A stretch of DNA of 12,778 nucleotides, taken from contig JADFMZ010000047.1 of NCBI GenBank assembly GCA_022563615.1, positions 1-12,778 on the forward strand. Reading direction: 5' to 3'. This document shows, one piece after another, positions 1 to 7,845 of the stretch. Source of the stretch: Planctomycetota bacterium (GTDB lineage Bacteria > Planctomycetota > Phycisphaerae > UBA1845). The notes beneath the pieces were generated by a model, which did not search any database, was not told the DNA's origin, and saw only the letters and a list, made by a program, of their open reading frames with translations. Made by a program: the position numbers and the translations under genes. Within the stretch, counting starts at the first letter, position 1. Each line of letters starts with the position of its first letter.

Positions 1-3000
1 AGGAACTTGATCGTGGCCTCGATTCGTTCGACCTCTTTCTTTCCGCCGCTGACGACCAGGGCGTTGCTTTGAGCCAGCAGGCTGATGCGAATGTTGCCGA
101 TCATCTCCTTGCCGCGCCCGCCCGGCTTGCGAAAGGTTTCCTGAAGCGCCTTGTGCATCTCGCTGGCATCGCCGTATTGAAGGGATACCACGCGCATCTC
201 ATCCCCGGCCAGAGCTTCCTCTCGATCCAGCTCAGCCACTACCGCCTCGATTTCACTGAAAGCATCGGGGCGGCATTTGACCAGGATCGCCCGAGAGCCC
301 TGCACGGCTGAGATCGAGACCCGATGACCCGCCCCACCTCTCTGCTGCTGTACGGACTTTACGAAAATATCACTCAACGTACGCGTAACAGCCGTGGCAT
401 CGGCGTTGTTCAGGTTCAGGACGTGAATCTCGTACTGCCGCGCGTCCTCCGTATCGAGCTCAGCCAGTAGATCCCGAACCTCCTTAAGCTCGCCCTCGTT
501 GACGTTAGCCACTATCGAGTTGGAGGCGGCGTCGAACACGAACATAGGCCCTGGATCGCCGCTGCGCCGGCCCGCCGACTCACGAAACAACTGCATCAAC
601 GAGTTGGCCAGATCGGATGCATTCGCATGTTGCAGGGGCAATACCTCCCGCGTACGTCGATTCCGGCCTCCAAGGTTCTCGTCATCGAGTCCGTCGATCA
701 AGCCCTTGATAATCAGGTGATTGGATTCGCTCGCCGTCACCACCACGGACTGACTCAGTCTTTCCGCCGATGCATTGACTACGTCACTGGGACTGATAGT
801 ACGGCCCCGTCCGACAGCCTTTTCGCGGGAACTCGCCCACTGCTTGATGATGGTGGCTACGGCGTCGACGTCAGCGTGCTTCACCGGATAGATTCGGATC
901 GTCGTCATCCCGCTGGCTACGCCCTCCCGATCAAGCTCCGCAATCCGCGCCTTGACCAGGACCATGTTCTCCGCGCCGGCTTGCACGATGATCTGTTTCG
1001 TAATCGGGTCCGCGGTGGCCACCACGGTGTACGCCAGCGGCGATCGGGTCGCTCCGCTTTTCCCCAAGGCCTGGAACGCGCGCTTCTTGTCCTCAAAGAT
1101 GCGGTTGATGGACTCAGCTACACCCACCGCGTCGGCGTATTCCAGGGTAATCGTCTCCGTCTGGAGCGATCCCGGCGCCCGCTCTTCCAGAGGGTCGATG
1201 AACTCTTTCTTGATCTCATCGAGCTGGGCCTGCGTGCCGCGAACCAACAGCGTGTTGAGCGAAGGGTTGGCCTCCGCTCGCGGCGGCGCCTCGTCGGTTT
1301 GGACGCCTCTTTGCTGAGCCCACAATCGATTGATGTTTTGCGCGACCTCTTGCGCGTTGGCGCTCTTGAGGGTGACCATCAGAAACCCAGGCCGGCTGGC
1401 GGCGTTGGCGGGGGTGTCCACCTTGCGCAGGTTTTCCTCAATGAAGCCGAAGACCGCCGGGCCGCCCAGCGCGACCAGGGCATTGGCCCGCTCGTCCACT
1501 TCGATGCTGAACGGTTCAACGCCCTTTCCGCCGACTCGTTGCATATACGCGGTCATCAGCTTGGTCATCACCGTATGAACCTGACGCGCGTCTGCGTATT
1601 GCAACGGGTAAATGCGAAACTCGAAACCGATATCGCCCGGCTGATCGAGGGTGGCCACCAGCGATTCGATTTCGGCAAACAGCGTTTCGTCCGCCATGAC
1701 AAGCAGGCGCTTCGAGCCGTCGTCTGCGGTAACGTTGAATTGCCCGCGCCGCCCGCCGCTACGTCCGCGGTCCTGCGCGTAGGCGGCCTGGATCGCCTCA
1801 GCCAGTTTGCTGGGTTTGGCGTGCTCCACCTTAATGAAACGAAGGGTCATCTGTTCGGCGGCGTCGCCTTCAAGTTTCTCGATGGTTTCGGCAATCGTTT
1901 CCTGCAAGTGCTGCGGGGCTGAGAACAACAGAATCCGCCCGCCTTCATCGCCGATGAACTTGGGCCCGATCCCCGTACCGCTTCCTTGGCTTTTCCCTTT
2001 GCCGCGCGGCGCGGCGCCCGCCGCAAACATGCTGGCCAGAGTTTCCGCGACGGTCTTGGCGTCCGCGTGTTTCAGGGTGACGTATTCCCATTGATCGTCG
2101 CCACCGCTGACATCGATCCGTTGGATCAACGCGCCGATATCTTCCATTTGCTCAGCCGTGGCCAGCACGGTCAGATAGTTAAGTCGTGGATAGGGAACAA
2201 AGCTGGGCGTATTCAGATCTCCGGAGGGCGATGTCCCCCCCTTCTTACCATCGCGCTTGGTCTGGCCGCGCGGCCGTGAATCCGCAAACTGCCCGGCAAG
2301 GTAATCCGCCACTTCGCCGGCCTGGCCATGCTTCAGTTCAAAATGCTTTGTGATGCGCACGGGGATGTCCGCGCTTTCCAGATCCGCAATCAGTTCGCCG
2401 ATCAACTCGATCGCCGCCCTGGGGGCCATGACAATGATCGTGTTGGCCGCCTCATTGCTCGACAGCTTGATATCCTCAGGATCAACCCCGAGCTGTCCGG
2501 TGCCGGTCACCACGTCCTGCATCACCGTGCGGGGCAGTCGAGCGCCGGGGCCGGTGGCGGCGCCGGACGCCTGGGCATTGCCCCGACCACCCGCCCGCGC
2601 CCGGGGCTTGGCCTCCAGGTCGAGCATATCCTTGAGCAACTGTTCCACGTCCGCCGCGTTGAGCTTTTCGAGCTTGAAGATCTTCAGTTCACTATCAAGA
2701 GGCTCGGGTTGGTCGATCGTCGCAAGCAGTTCAAGGATGGCAGGATACTGGCTCGTCTCGGCTCGAAGGATCAGCGTTCGGTCGCGCGGATTGGGATAGA
2801 CGCGAACCTGGGTGGGAGGCAGTTGGGCAATTTGAGCCTGCTGCTGCTGTTGCGGACGCCCTGGTTGACCCGGGCGCCCTTGCTGACCCTGTTGTTGACC
2901 TGCCGCCCCACGAGCCTGTTGTTGTTGCTGTCGTTGTTGGCGCAACTGCTGCGCGCGCTGCTGTTGTTGGGCTGCCCGTTGCTGCTGCTGGACTTGCTGG

Positions 3001-6000
3001 CGCTGTTGGCGCGTGGCGTTGAACATCTCCTCGAGGATATCCTGAGCGGAGAAAACATTGATATAGCGAACGCGGTAAATGCGGATGTCCGGCGGGACGG
3101 GGAAATCCTTGATTCCCTCCTTCAATTCCTCCATCCATTCGTCCACCTCGTCCACAACCCCAGCCGGACCCTCGACCACCAACACGCCCTTGTCGGCGTC
3201 GTAGTAGACTTTGAGCTTTTCCCCGGTGAGCCCGATCTTGCCGCCCGAATGCTTGACCGGCTCCTCCTGGGACGGCTTCTTCTTCGCGCTCTTTTCGCCC
3301 AGCAGCGTCCGACCGGCCGTGCTGATCAGATCTTCAACCTGCACCGGGTCGCGCACCACGGAATCACCGCTCTCCGCAGCAGCCGTGTCGTTCTCCATCG
3401 ACTCCGCGTCATCCGGCGGAACATCATCCGGTTGCGACCGCTCTTGCTCGGATTCCTGTTGCCCCACCACACCAGCCGCCAGCGACTCCGCCAGGCGCAG
3501 GAACGAACCCGGAAGCACGCAGGGATGCGCCCGATCGTTCTTGGGCGGCACAACCTGCTCCACGCCGAAGTTCGTGTCTCGTTGTACGGAGATGTCGAAG
3601 ATTTCAATCGCGTACTCGGGATGGTTCATCAGGATCCACGCCGCCGCCTGGTCGGCGCTCATCCCCCGCGGCGGAGTGAACGATTTCTGCACGACCCTCT
3701 TCTGTTCCGGCGGGATCACGTCCACATATTTGCGGATCAATTCCTCGATCTCGGGGAACCGATCTTTGTAGGGGTAACGAATAATCAGGGTGTTGCCGAA
3801 CATCCCCGCTTCCACCTTCGGCAGCTCATCCGCAGGTTCCCATACTTGCCCGAGAATCGTTTCCAGGTTCCAGGACGCATCGAAGGCGTCTGCGTATTGC
3901 AGTTCGTAAATCCGCTTGGGCAATACGGGAGTGTCAATATTCAACCCCTCTTCGTCGTCGGTCTCGAACTGTTCGACGATCGCGTCCACCTCAGCCATGC
4001 GGGTTTCGCTGGTGGCGACCAGCAGCGTGTTGGCGATTCGATCCGCCTGGAGATAAATGCCCTGCGCGGTCCAGGTCTTGACGACGGCGAACCCGTCATC
4101 CTCGTCCTTGCCCTTGGGGCGCGGTCTCGGCGCCGAACGCCGCGGCCCCGCCGTGGGCGGCGGCTCAATCACGTGGATAATCAGCTCCGCCAGGCGGATA
4201 ATGTCTGCGTGCCGGATCGGATAGACCTTGATCGCCCGACCCCGAGTGGCGATGGCGTCGAGCGAGTGGATCCATTCGATCGCCTCGTCCACTTCGTTCC
4301 TTTTCCCCTGGAGTCCGACGGCGCCGCCGCCCGGCGCCTCGAAGACGGTCAGGCCTGAACGGGACGTTGTCGGCGCAGCCGCACCCTTCCTGCCTTTGGG
4401 CCGCCCTTTTTGTTGCGCCGGGTGGATCAGCGCGGTTAGCGCCTTGATCATGTCGCCGGCATCGGAATGGTTGAGCTCAACGATCTCGAGGACGATGACC
4501 TCATCCGGCGCGCTCTGATCGAATTGGGCGATCAAGGCCGCCGCTTCGTCTACAATCTTCTGCGACGCCGCCACGATGATCGCGGTGTTATGCAGGTTCG
4601 GAGCCATGTGATACCGCTCGCTGTTTCCACTCTTGCGTCCTCGCTTGCGCTTGCCCGCTTTGGCCGCGGCGGATGCGCCATCGCTCGGGTCTTCCAACTC
4701 TCCGGCTTCGACCAACCGCCTGATCTTCATATCCAGCAGAGGTTGGACCAGCTCGACCAGGTCAGTCGGATCGGCGTGGAGCACCTCGATAAGCACAGCC
4801 TGGATCGGATCCACGTTGACCTCGAACCGCAGCACATCGAGGAGTTTTTCGATCTCCCCAAACGACGAGGGATCGGCGATCACCACCATGCGACCCGAGG
4901 CCGGCTGAGGAAGGAACCGTGGTGCACGCCCCGTTGATTCCACGCCTTTTGTGCGTCGTGGACGCTTACCGCTGGTCCCGCCGGCGGACATCAAGGAAGA
5001 CAACGTGTCGGCGATCGCCGTAATATCCGCCCCGGCGGGAAAGGCGTCGTAAACCCGAATCTCACTGGATACGTCTTCGACATCGAACTCGGCAATCAGA
5101 CGGGCTACTTCCTCCATCTGCTCGGGCGTCGTCTTGACAATCAGGCGGCTTCCCATCGGAATGATGGTCAGGTTGCCCGATACGCTCGACGCTGCTGCCG
5201 CCCCAGTGGCCCCTGCCTTGCCGGCCCTGGGCGCACGCCGCCGGGTTGTTTGCGCCTGTCCGACCAGCGTTTCAATAGCCGTCTTGATCTCTGAGGGACT
5301 GGCGTATTTGATCTCGAACGTGCGCTGAATGACCTGCGAAGGTCGGTCGACTTCCGGCAGGAAGGCGCGAATCCGTTTCAATTGCGATTCGCCGGCGCCG
5401 ATAACCAGGATCGCGCCGTCAACCGCCGCGTAGTTAACCTGACCAGCCGGCCCTCCCCCTCCGAGCATCACGCCGAGTCGGTCGATGGCCGTTTCCGGAG
5501 CGACGTGCTCAAGATTGATCCGCACAAACGGACCCTGGTCTCCGGTCGCCCCTTCCAATTGCTGAATCAGCGGTTCGTATCGTTCCCAATCCCGCTGCGT
5601 ACACAAAACAAACAGGCGTTGCTGAGCGTCGTTGGCCGTAAACCTGGAAACACTGATCGCTTTCTTGGCCCCCGCTCCCCGTTTGCGACCCTTGCCCGTC
5701 GTCGGCGCGGCGCGGGGAGAACTTCCTTCATACTCCTTCAAGACATTGGCGACAAAAGAAGGTTTTTGGTGTTCGAGTTCGACAATGTGCAGGTGCACGC
5801 CCTCCTGCTGGACATCGAGCAGCACCACCATCTCCCTTACTCGTTCGAGGTGCTCTTCGCTGCCGGTATACCACATGGCGACATCGCTCGGGTCCGCTGC
5901 CAGCACGAACGCCTTGGGAGAGGATTTGCCTTTGCCTCCGGCGCCGCCTCCCAGCACCGCAAAAACGGCTGTTGTCACTTCGGCGGCGCTGGCGAATTGC

Positions 6001-6779
6001 AGCTCGATACGAATCGGTCCGATTTTTCTCTCGACGTCGAGAAGCTCGACGAGACCGCGAATACGACCGAGTTCCTCTTCATCCGCCGATAGGACGATGA
6101 TCGCTTGGCCGGCCGGATGCGCCAGGAGCGTCGCACCGTTGATGCCGACGGGCGACATCTTGCCGGAAGACTTTCGTGTGGTCCGCGAGGGCCGCTTGGG
6201 GGTTCCAGCCATGCCGGGTGACTCGCTCGCGGACAGAATCTGCTGCAACGTCGCGACCATGTCCGCCGGGGTAAGATGCTTTAGGGGAATCACCACAGGG
6301 TTGGCGTCGGCGTGCGGCGTCTCGACATCCACATACGGAAGCAGGTGCTTGATCTCGTCAATCTTATCCTGCATGGCCCGAATCAGGATATAACCGTGGG
6401 CGTCCTCCGGAATGATCGTCAACTCGGGTTCGGGGATGACATCCAAGGGGCTGGAGTCCCGGCCGCGACGTTGCGTCGTCCTCGGGCGGGCGCCACCGCC
6501 CAGATCCATGAGCTGTCGCAGCTTTTCGATCGCCTCGCTCGGAAGGATGTATTTGACTACGATCCGATCGAGCGTTCGCGGATCCTTGCTTCCGTCCCCG
6601 GCGAAAAAGTCGATCAGCCAGAGGTACTTCTCGATGTCCTTGACCAGCGCAAAGAGTGTCACACCGTTGGCATCATCGAGCGGCGCCACGCGCACGTAAT
6701 CGGGTAGAAAATCACGCACCTGTTTGAGGTCCGCTACCGATCCGCTCTTGGGCCGGTAGATGACCAGCGCGAGTTCCTC
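1..6779 (-). repeat. Array of about 25 diverged secretin N-type protein repeats
   Basis: Approximate repeat bounds in residues of the giant protein: 310-369, 378-459, 469-555, 563-629, 636-716, 726-785, 791-873, 880-957, 966-1062, 1069-1149, 1157-1246, 1263-1327, 1335-1528 (split by an acidic insert), 1537-1662 (Gln-rich insert), 1671-1774, 1785-1863, 1871-1943, 1951-2018, 2027-2094, 2106-2171, 2182-2256, 2267-2339, 2352-2415, 2425-2491 and 2503 to the edge. The shared pattern is strand-HADA-helix, a variable loop, then NxLIV strand and EIExLIxxLD helix. Copies are strongly diverged in sequence, so the array is old rather than a recent DNA duplication. The first and the twelfth/thirteenth units are the least certain. 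Confidence 0.75.
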
Positions 6780-7706
6780 CGGCGGAAGGTTGCTCTTGCG
6801 AAGCTCCTCAATGCTTCGAAACATCTGTTCCGGTCGCAGCTTTCGATAGATGTCGGTCACTCGGCTGACGCCGAGATGCGTTCCGTAGTAGTCCATCCAA
6901 TAGGGATCGGTCGGCTTATACGAAAACAAAAGCATGCGCACGCGGTTCATCGCCTCCAGGAAGGTCAATTCCTCCGTCGTAACGAAGGTTACCTTTCCAT
7001 CGCGTGGCGCTTCCCCGATAACGCCCAATCCCGTCTGCCGGGCAAATCCTTCAACCAGTTGTCGGTACGTGCCGCCTTTGATGCTGAACGTATACATGCG
7101 TTCTTCAGGAGGAAGATCCTTGTTGGCGATCGGTGGGATGTTCAAAGAGGTCGACGCGCCGGGCCGAACGGGCGGCTCCGACTTCTTGCGAGGTAGGACC
7201 GGCGCTGCCGGCTGCTTAGCCTTCCTGGGGCGACCCCCCGCTCGTTTCGGTGCATCCTTCGAGTCTTTCCGCAGACGAGACTGCATCTGCTCTAGAGCCT
7301 GTTGTGCGGCCGCCCGGTTGGACCCGCTAAGACCCTCCTGGGCCTTCTGTCCAAACAGCTCGTCAATCCTCTTTTTCAACTCGGGATCGATCTCCGGCGC
7401 GTTTTCTTCGCCCTCCCCCTCCGGAGGCTCATTCTCTTTGTCCAGCTCTTTCGCTTTCTTACCTTTGTTTTTTCCAGCCTGCCGGGCGTTTGGACCGCTC
7501 TTGCCACCCCGGTTTCTTCGCAGCCCCCTCTTGCCAGACGACGGCTTCTTCTTGCCGTCCTTTTTGGCGGCCGGCTCGGAGGATGTTTCCTTCTCCTGCC
7601 CCCAAGCGTGAGGCGCCATCAGAGAAACACTCAAAGCAGCCACAAAGAGCAATAGTCTGCCCGCCCGTAGCCACATCCGCCGAGTTGAACCGAAGTCTGG
7701 ATTCAT
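1..7706 (-). CDS. Giant GspD-like secretin N-domain repeat protein, 3' end outside the window
   Basis: At least 2568 codons, open from ATG 7706 to the left edge; a complete GspD is usually about 650-800 aa. The frame was confirmed by translating segments across the gene, with no stop found. Residues 1-37 are a signal peptide (LRAGRLLLFVAALSVSL core, cleavage likely after HAWG). Residues about 38-195 are a Lys/Arg/Glu/Pro-rich linker. About 203-280 resembles the N0 domain (YTFSIKGGTYRQLVEGFA, then GKVTFVTTEELTFLEAM). From about 310 onward, some 25 copies of a secretin N1-type KH-like unit follow. Typical copies read LKHADAKTVAETLASMF, then a variable loop, then a strand like NALVVSG and a helix ending in LD. 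Family knowledge makes these periplasmic ring-forming domains of an outer-membrane channel. No secretin beta-barrel domain is visible; it would lie left of the window. Adjacent gspK, gspL and gspM-like genes place the protein in a type II secretion or pilus-like machine. It could instead be an accessory N-domain scaffold lacking a pore. Confidence 0.85.
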   Translation of the reverse strand, partial: MNPDFGSTRRMWLRAGRLLLFVAALSVSLMAPHAWGQEKETSSEPAAKKDGKKKPSSGKRGLRRNRGGKSGPNARQAGKNKGKKAKELDKENEPPEGEGEENAPEIDPELKKRIDELFGQKAQEGLSGSNRAAAQQALEQMQSRLRKDSKDAPKRAGGRPRKAKQPAAPVLPRKKSEPPVRPGASTSLNIPPIANKDLPPEERMYTFSIKGGTYRQLVEGFARQTGLGVIGEAPRDGKVTFVTTEELTFLEAMNRVRMLLFSYKPTDPYWMDYYGTHLGVSRVTDIYRKLRPEQMFRSIEELRKSNLPPEELALVIYRPKSGSVADLKQVRDFLPDYVRVAPLDDANGVTLFALVKDIEKYLWLIDFFAGDGSKDPRTLDRIVVKYILPSEAIEKLRQLMDLGGGARPRTTQRRGRDSSPLDVIPEPELTIIPEDAHGYILIRAMQDKIDEIKHLLPYVDVETPHADANPVVIPLKHLTPADMVATLQQILSASESPGMAGTPKRPSRTTRKSSGKMSPVGINGATLLAHPAGQAIIVLSADEEELGRIRGLVELLDVERKIGPIRIELQFASAAEVTTAVFAVLGGGAGGKGKSSPKAFVLAADPSDVAMWYTGSEEHLERVREMVVLLDVQQEGVHLHIVELEHQKPSFVANVLKEYEGSSPRAAPTTGKGRKRGAGAKKAISVSRFTANDAQQRLFVLCTQRDWERYEPLIQQLEGATGDQGPFVRINLEHVAPETAIDRLGVMLGGGGPAGQVNYAAVDGAILVIGAGESQLKRIRAFLPEVDRPSQVIQRTFEIKYASPSEIKTAIETLVGQAQTTRRRAPRAGKAGATGAAAASSVSGNLTIIPMGSRLIVKTTPEQMEEVARLIAEFDVEDVSSEIRVYDAFPAGADITAIADTLSSLMSAGGTSGKRPRRTKGVESTGRAPRFLPQPASGRMVVIADPSSFGEIEKLLDVLRFEVNVDPIQAVLIEVLHADPTDLVELVQPLLDMKIRRLVEAGELEDPSDGASAAAKAGKRKRGRKSGNSERYHMAPNLHNTAIIVAASQKIVDEAAALIAQFDQSAPDEVIVLEIVELNHSDAGDMIKALTALIHPAQQKGRPKGRKGAAAPTTSRSGLTVFEAPGGGAVGLQGKRNEVDEAIEWIHSLDAIATRGRAIKVYPIRHADIIRLAELIIHVIEPPPTAGPRRSAPRPRPKGKDEDDGFAVVKTWTAQGIYLQADRIANTLLVATSETRMAEVDAIVEQFETDDEEGLNIDTPVLPKRIYELQYADAFDASWNLETILGQVWEPADELPKVEAGMFGNTLIIRYPYKDRFPEIEELIRKYVDVIPPEQKRVVQKSFTPPRGMSADQAAAWILMNHPEYAIEIFDISVQRDTNFGVEQVVPPKNDRAHPCVLPGSFLRLAESLAAGVVGQQESEQERSQPDDVPPDDAESMENDTAAAESGDSVVRDPVQVEDLISTAGRTLLGEKSAKKKPSQEEPVKHSGGKIGLTGEKLKVYYDADKGVLVVEGPAGVVDEVDEWMEELKEGIKDFPVPPDIRIYRVRYINVFSAQDILEEMFNATRQQRQQVQQQQRAAQQQQRAQQLRQQRQQQQQARGAAGQQQGQQGRPGQPGRPQQQQQAQIAQLPPTQVRVYPNPRDRTLILRAETSQYPAILELLATIDQPEPLDSELKIFKLEKLNAADVEQLLKDMLDLEAKPRARAGGRGNAQASGAATGPGARLPRTVMQDVVTGTGQLGVDPEDIKLSSNEAANTIIVMAPRAAIELIGELIADLESADIPVRITKHFELKHGQAGEVADYLAGQFADSRPRGQTKRDGKKGGTSPSGDLNTPSFVPYPRLNYLTVLATAEQMEDIGALIQRIDVSGGDDQWEYVTLKHADAKTVAETLASMFAAGAAPRGKGKSQGSGTGIGPKFIGDEGGRILLFSAPQHLQETIAETIEKLEGDAAEQMTLRFIKVEHAKPSKLAEAIQAAYAQDRGRSGGRRGQFNVTADDGSKRLLVMADETLFAEIESLVATLDQPGDIGFEFRIYPLQYADARQVHTVMTKLMTAYMQRVGGKGVEPFSIEVDERANALVALGGPAVFGFIEENLRKVDTPANAASRPGFLMVTLKSANAQEVAQNINRLWAQQRGVQTDEAPPRAEANPSLNTLLVRGTQAQLDEIKKEFIDPLEERAPGSLQTETITLEYADAVGVAESINRIFEDKKRAFQALGKSGATRSPLAYTVVATADPITKQIIVQAGAENMVLVKARIAELDREGVASGMTTIRIYPVKHADVDAVATIIKQWASSREKAVGRGRTISPSDVVNASAERLSQSVVVTASESNHLIIKGLIDGLDDENLGGRNRRTREVLPLQHANASDLANSLMQLFRESAGRRSGDPGPMFVFDAASNSIVANVNEGELKEVRDLLAELDTEDARQYEIHVLNLNNADATAVTRTLSDIFVKSVQQQRGGAGHRVSISAVQGSRAILVKCRPDAFSEIEAVVAELDREEALAGDEMRVVSLQYGDASEMHKALQETFRKPGGRGKEMIGNIRISLLAQSNALVVSGGKKEVERIEATIKF
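2823..3008 (-). repeat. Gln-rich low-complexity insertion in the giant protein
   Basis: Residues about 1567-1628 consist of runs of CAG and CAA codons broken by Arg, Ala and Gly, with a short GRPGQPGRP stretch. The insert sits at the variable-loop position of repeat 14, between EEMFNATR and the strand VRVYPNPRDRTLILRA. Mixed CAG/CAA use shows this is not a fresh pure triplet expansion. Confidence 0.85.
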
Positions 7707-7714
7707 ACGAGTTT

Positions 7715-7720
7715 CTCCTC
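7715..7720 (-). promoter_or_regulatory. Shine-Dalgarno site of the giant secretin-like gene
   Basis: GAGGAG on the minus strand, eight nucleotides before ATG 7706. It supports that ATG, which is followed directly by a signal peptide. Confidence 0.8.
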
Positions 7721-7723
7721 ACG

Positions 7724-7739
7724 CGGGAGATGCCTCCCG
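7724..7739. promoter_or_regulatory. Hairpin just upstream of the giant gene's ribosome-binding site
   Basis: On the minus strand, CGGGAG-GCAT-CTCCCG forms a perfect 6-bp stem with a 4-nt loop. It ends only three nucleotides before the Shine-Dalgarno sequence of the gene starting at 7706, so in mRNA it could affect ribosome access or stability. Confidence 0.4.
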
Positions 7740-7773
7740 GGTGGTCGTCTAAGTTACTTTAGCAACACTGAGC

Positions 7774-7791
7774 CGCGGGCTTTAGCCCGCG
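7774..7791. repeat. REP-like palindrome CGCGGGC-TTTA-GCCCGCG
   Basis: Seven perfect base pairs (CGCGGGC with GCCCGCG) around a TTTA centre. There is no adjacent run of T on either strand, so it does not look like a simple intrinsic terminator. Short palindromes of this GCGGGC-TTTA-GCCCGC type recur between genes in many planctomycete genomes as I recall them, so a dispersed extragenic repeat is the favoured reading. Only one copy occurs in this window. Confidence 0.55.
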
Positions 7792-7845
7792 CGAACCTTT
7801 CGGACGCCTCGACCTTTCGCAATACCATTTCCTGGAGCGCCTAAG

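Larger units (their letters stand above)
7707..7845 (-). promoter_or_regulatory. Intergenic region before the giant secretin-like gene, with two hairpins
   Basis: This 139-bp gap is the longest non-coding stretch in the window. In minus-strand order it holds a 7-bp perfect palindrome (7791-7774), a weak imperfect hairpin (7766-7753), a 6-bp perfect hairpin (7739-7724) and then the ribosome-binding site at 7720-7715. I do not see a convincing promoter pair or a T-run terminator. It may reduce or uncouple expression of the giant gene relative to the upstream platform genes, but that is inference. Confidence 0.4.

Noticed and set aside
627..1922. A 431-codon open frame on the plus strand
   Set aside because: It is antisense to repeats 18-23 of the giant gene, is rich in Arg and His as expected of a shadow frame, and no Shine-Dalgarno or family motif was seen.
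2823..3008. The CTG/TTG-rich stretch as a CRISPR-like or DNA tandem repeat
   Set aside because: No regular repeat-spacer spacing exists; it is explained by in-frame CAG/CAA codons for a Gln-rich loop.
2328..4358. A 676-codon open frame on the plus strand
   Set aside because: It is fully antisense to the giant secretin-like gene, whose opposite frame shows the signal peptide, N0-like domain and conserved repeat motifs. The plus-strand translation has no recognisable domain and reflects codon bias of the real gene.
5382..6393. Two overlapping plus-strand frames of 236 and 253 codons
   Set aside because: They are antisense shadows of repeats 3-6 of the giant gene, overlap each other in different frames, and show no domain pattern.
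7753..7766. An imperfect hairpin GTTACTTTAGCAAC in the 139-bp gap
   Set aside because: The stem has a mismatch and only a few pairs; it is likely to occur by chance and has no terminator-like T run.
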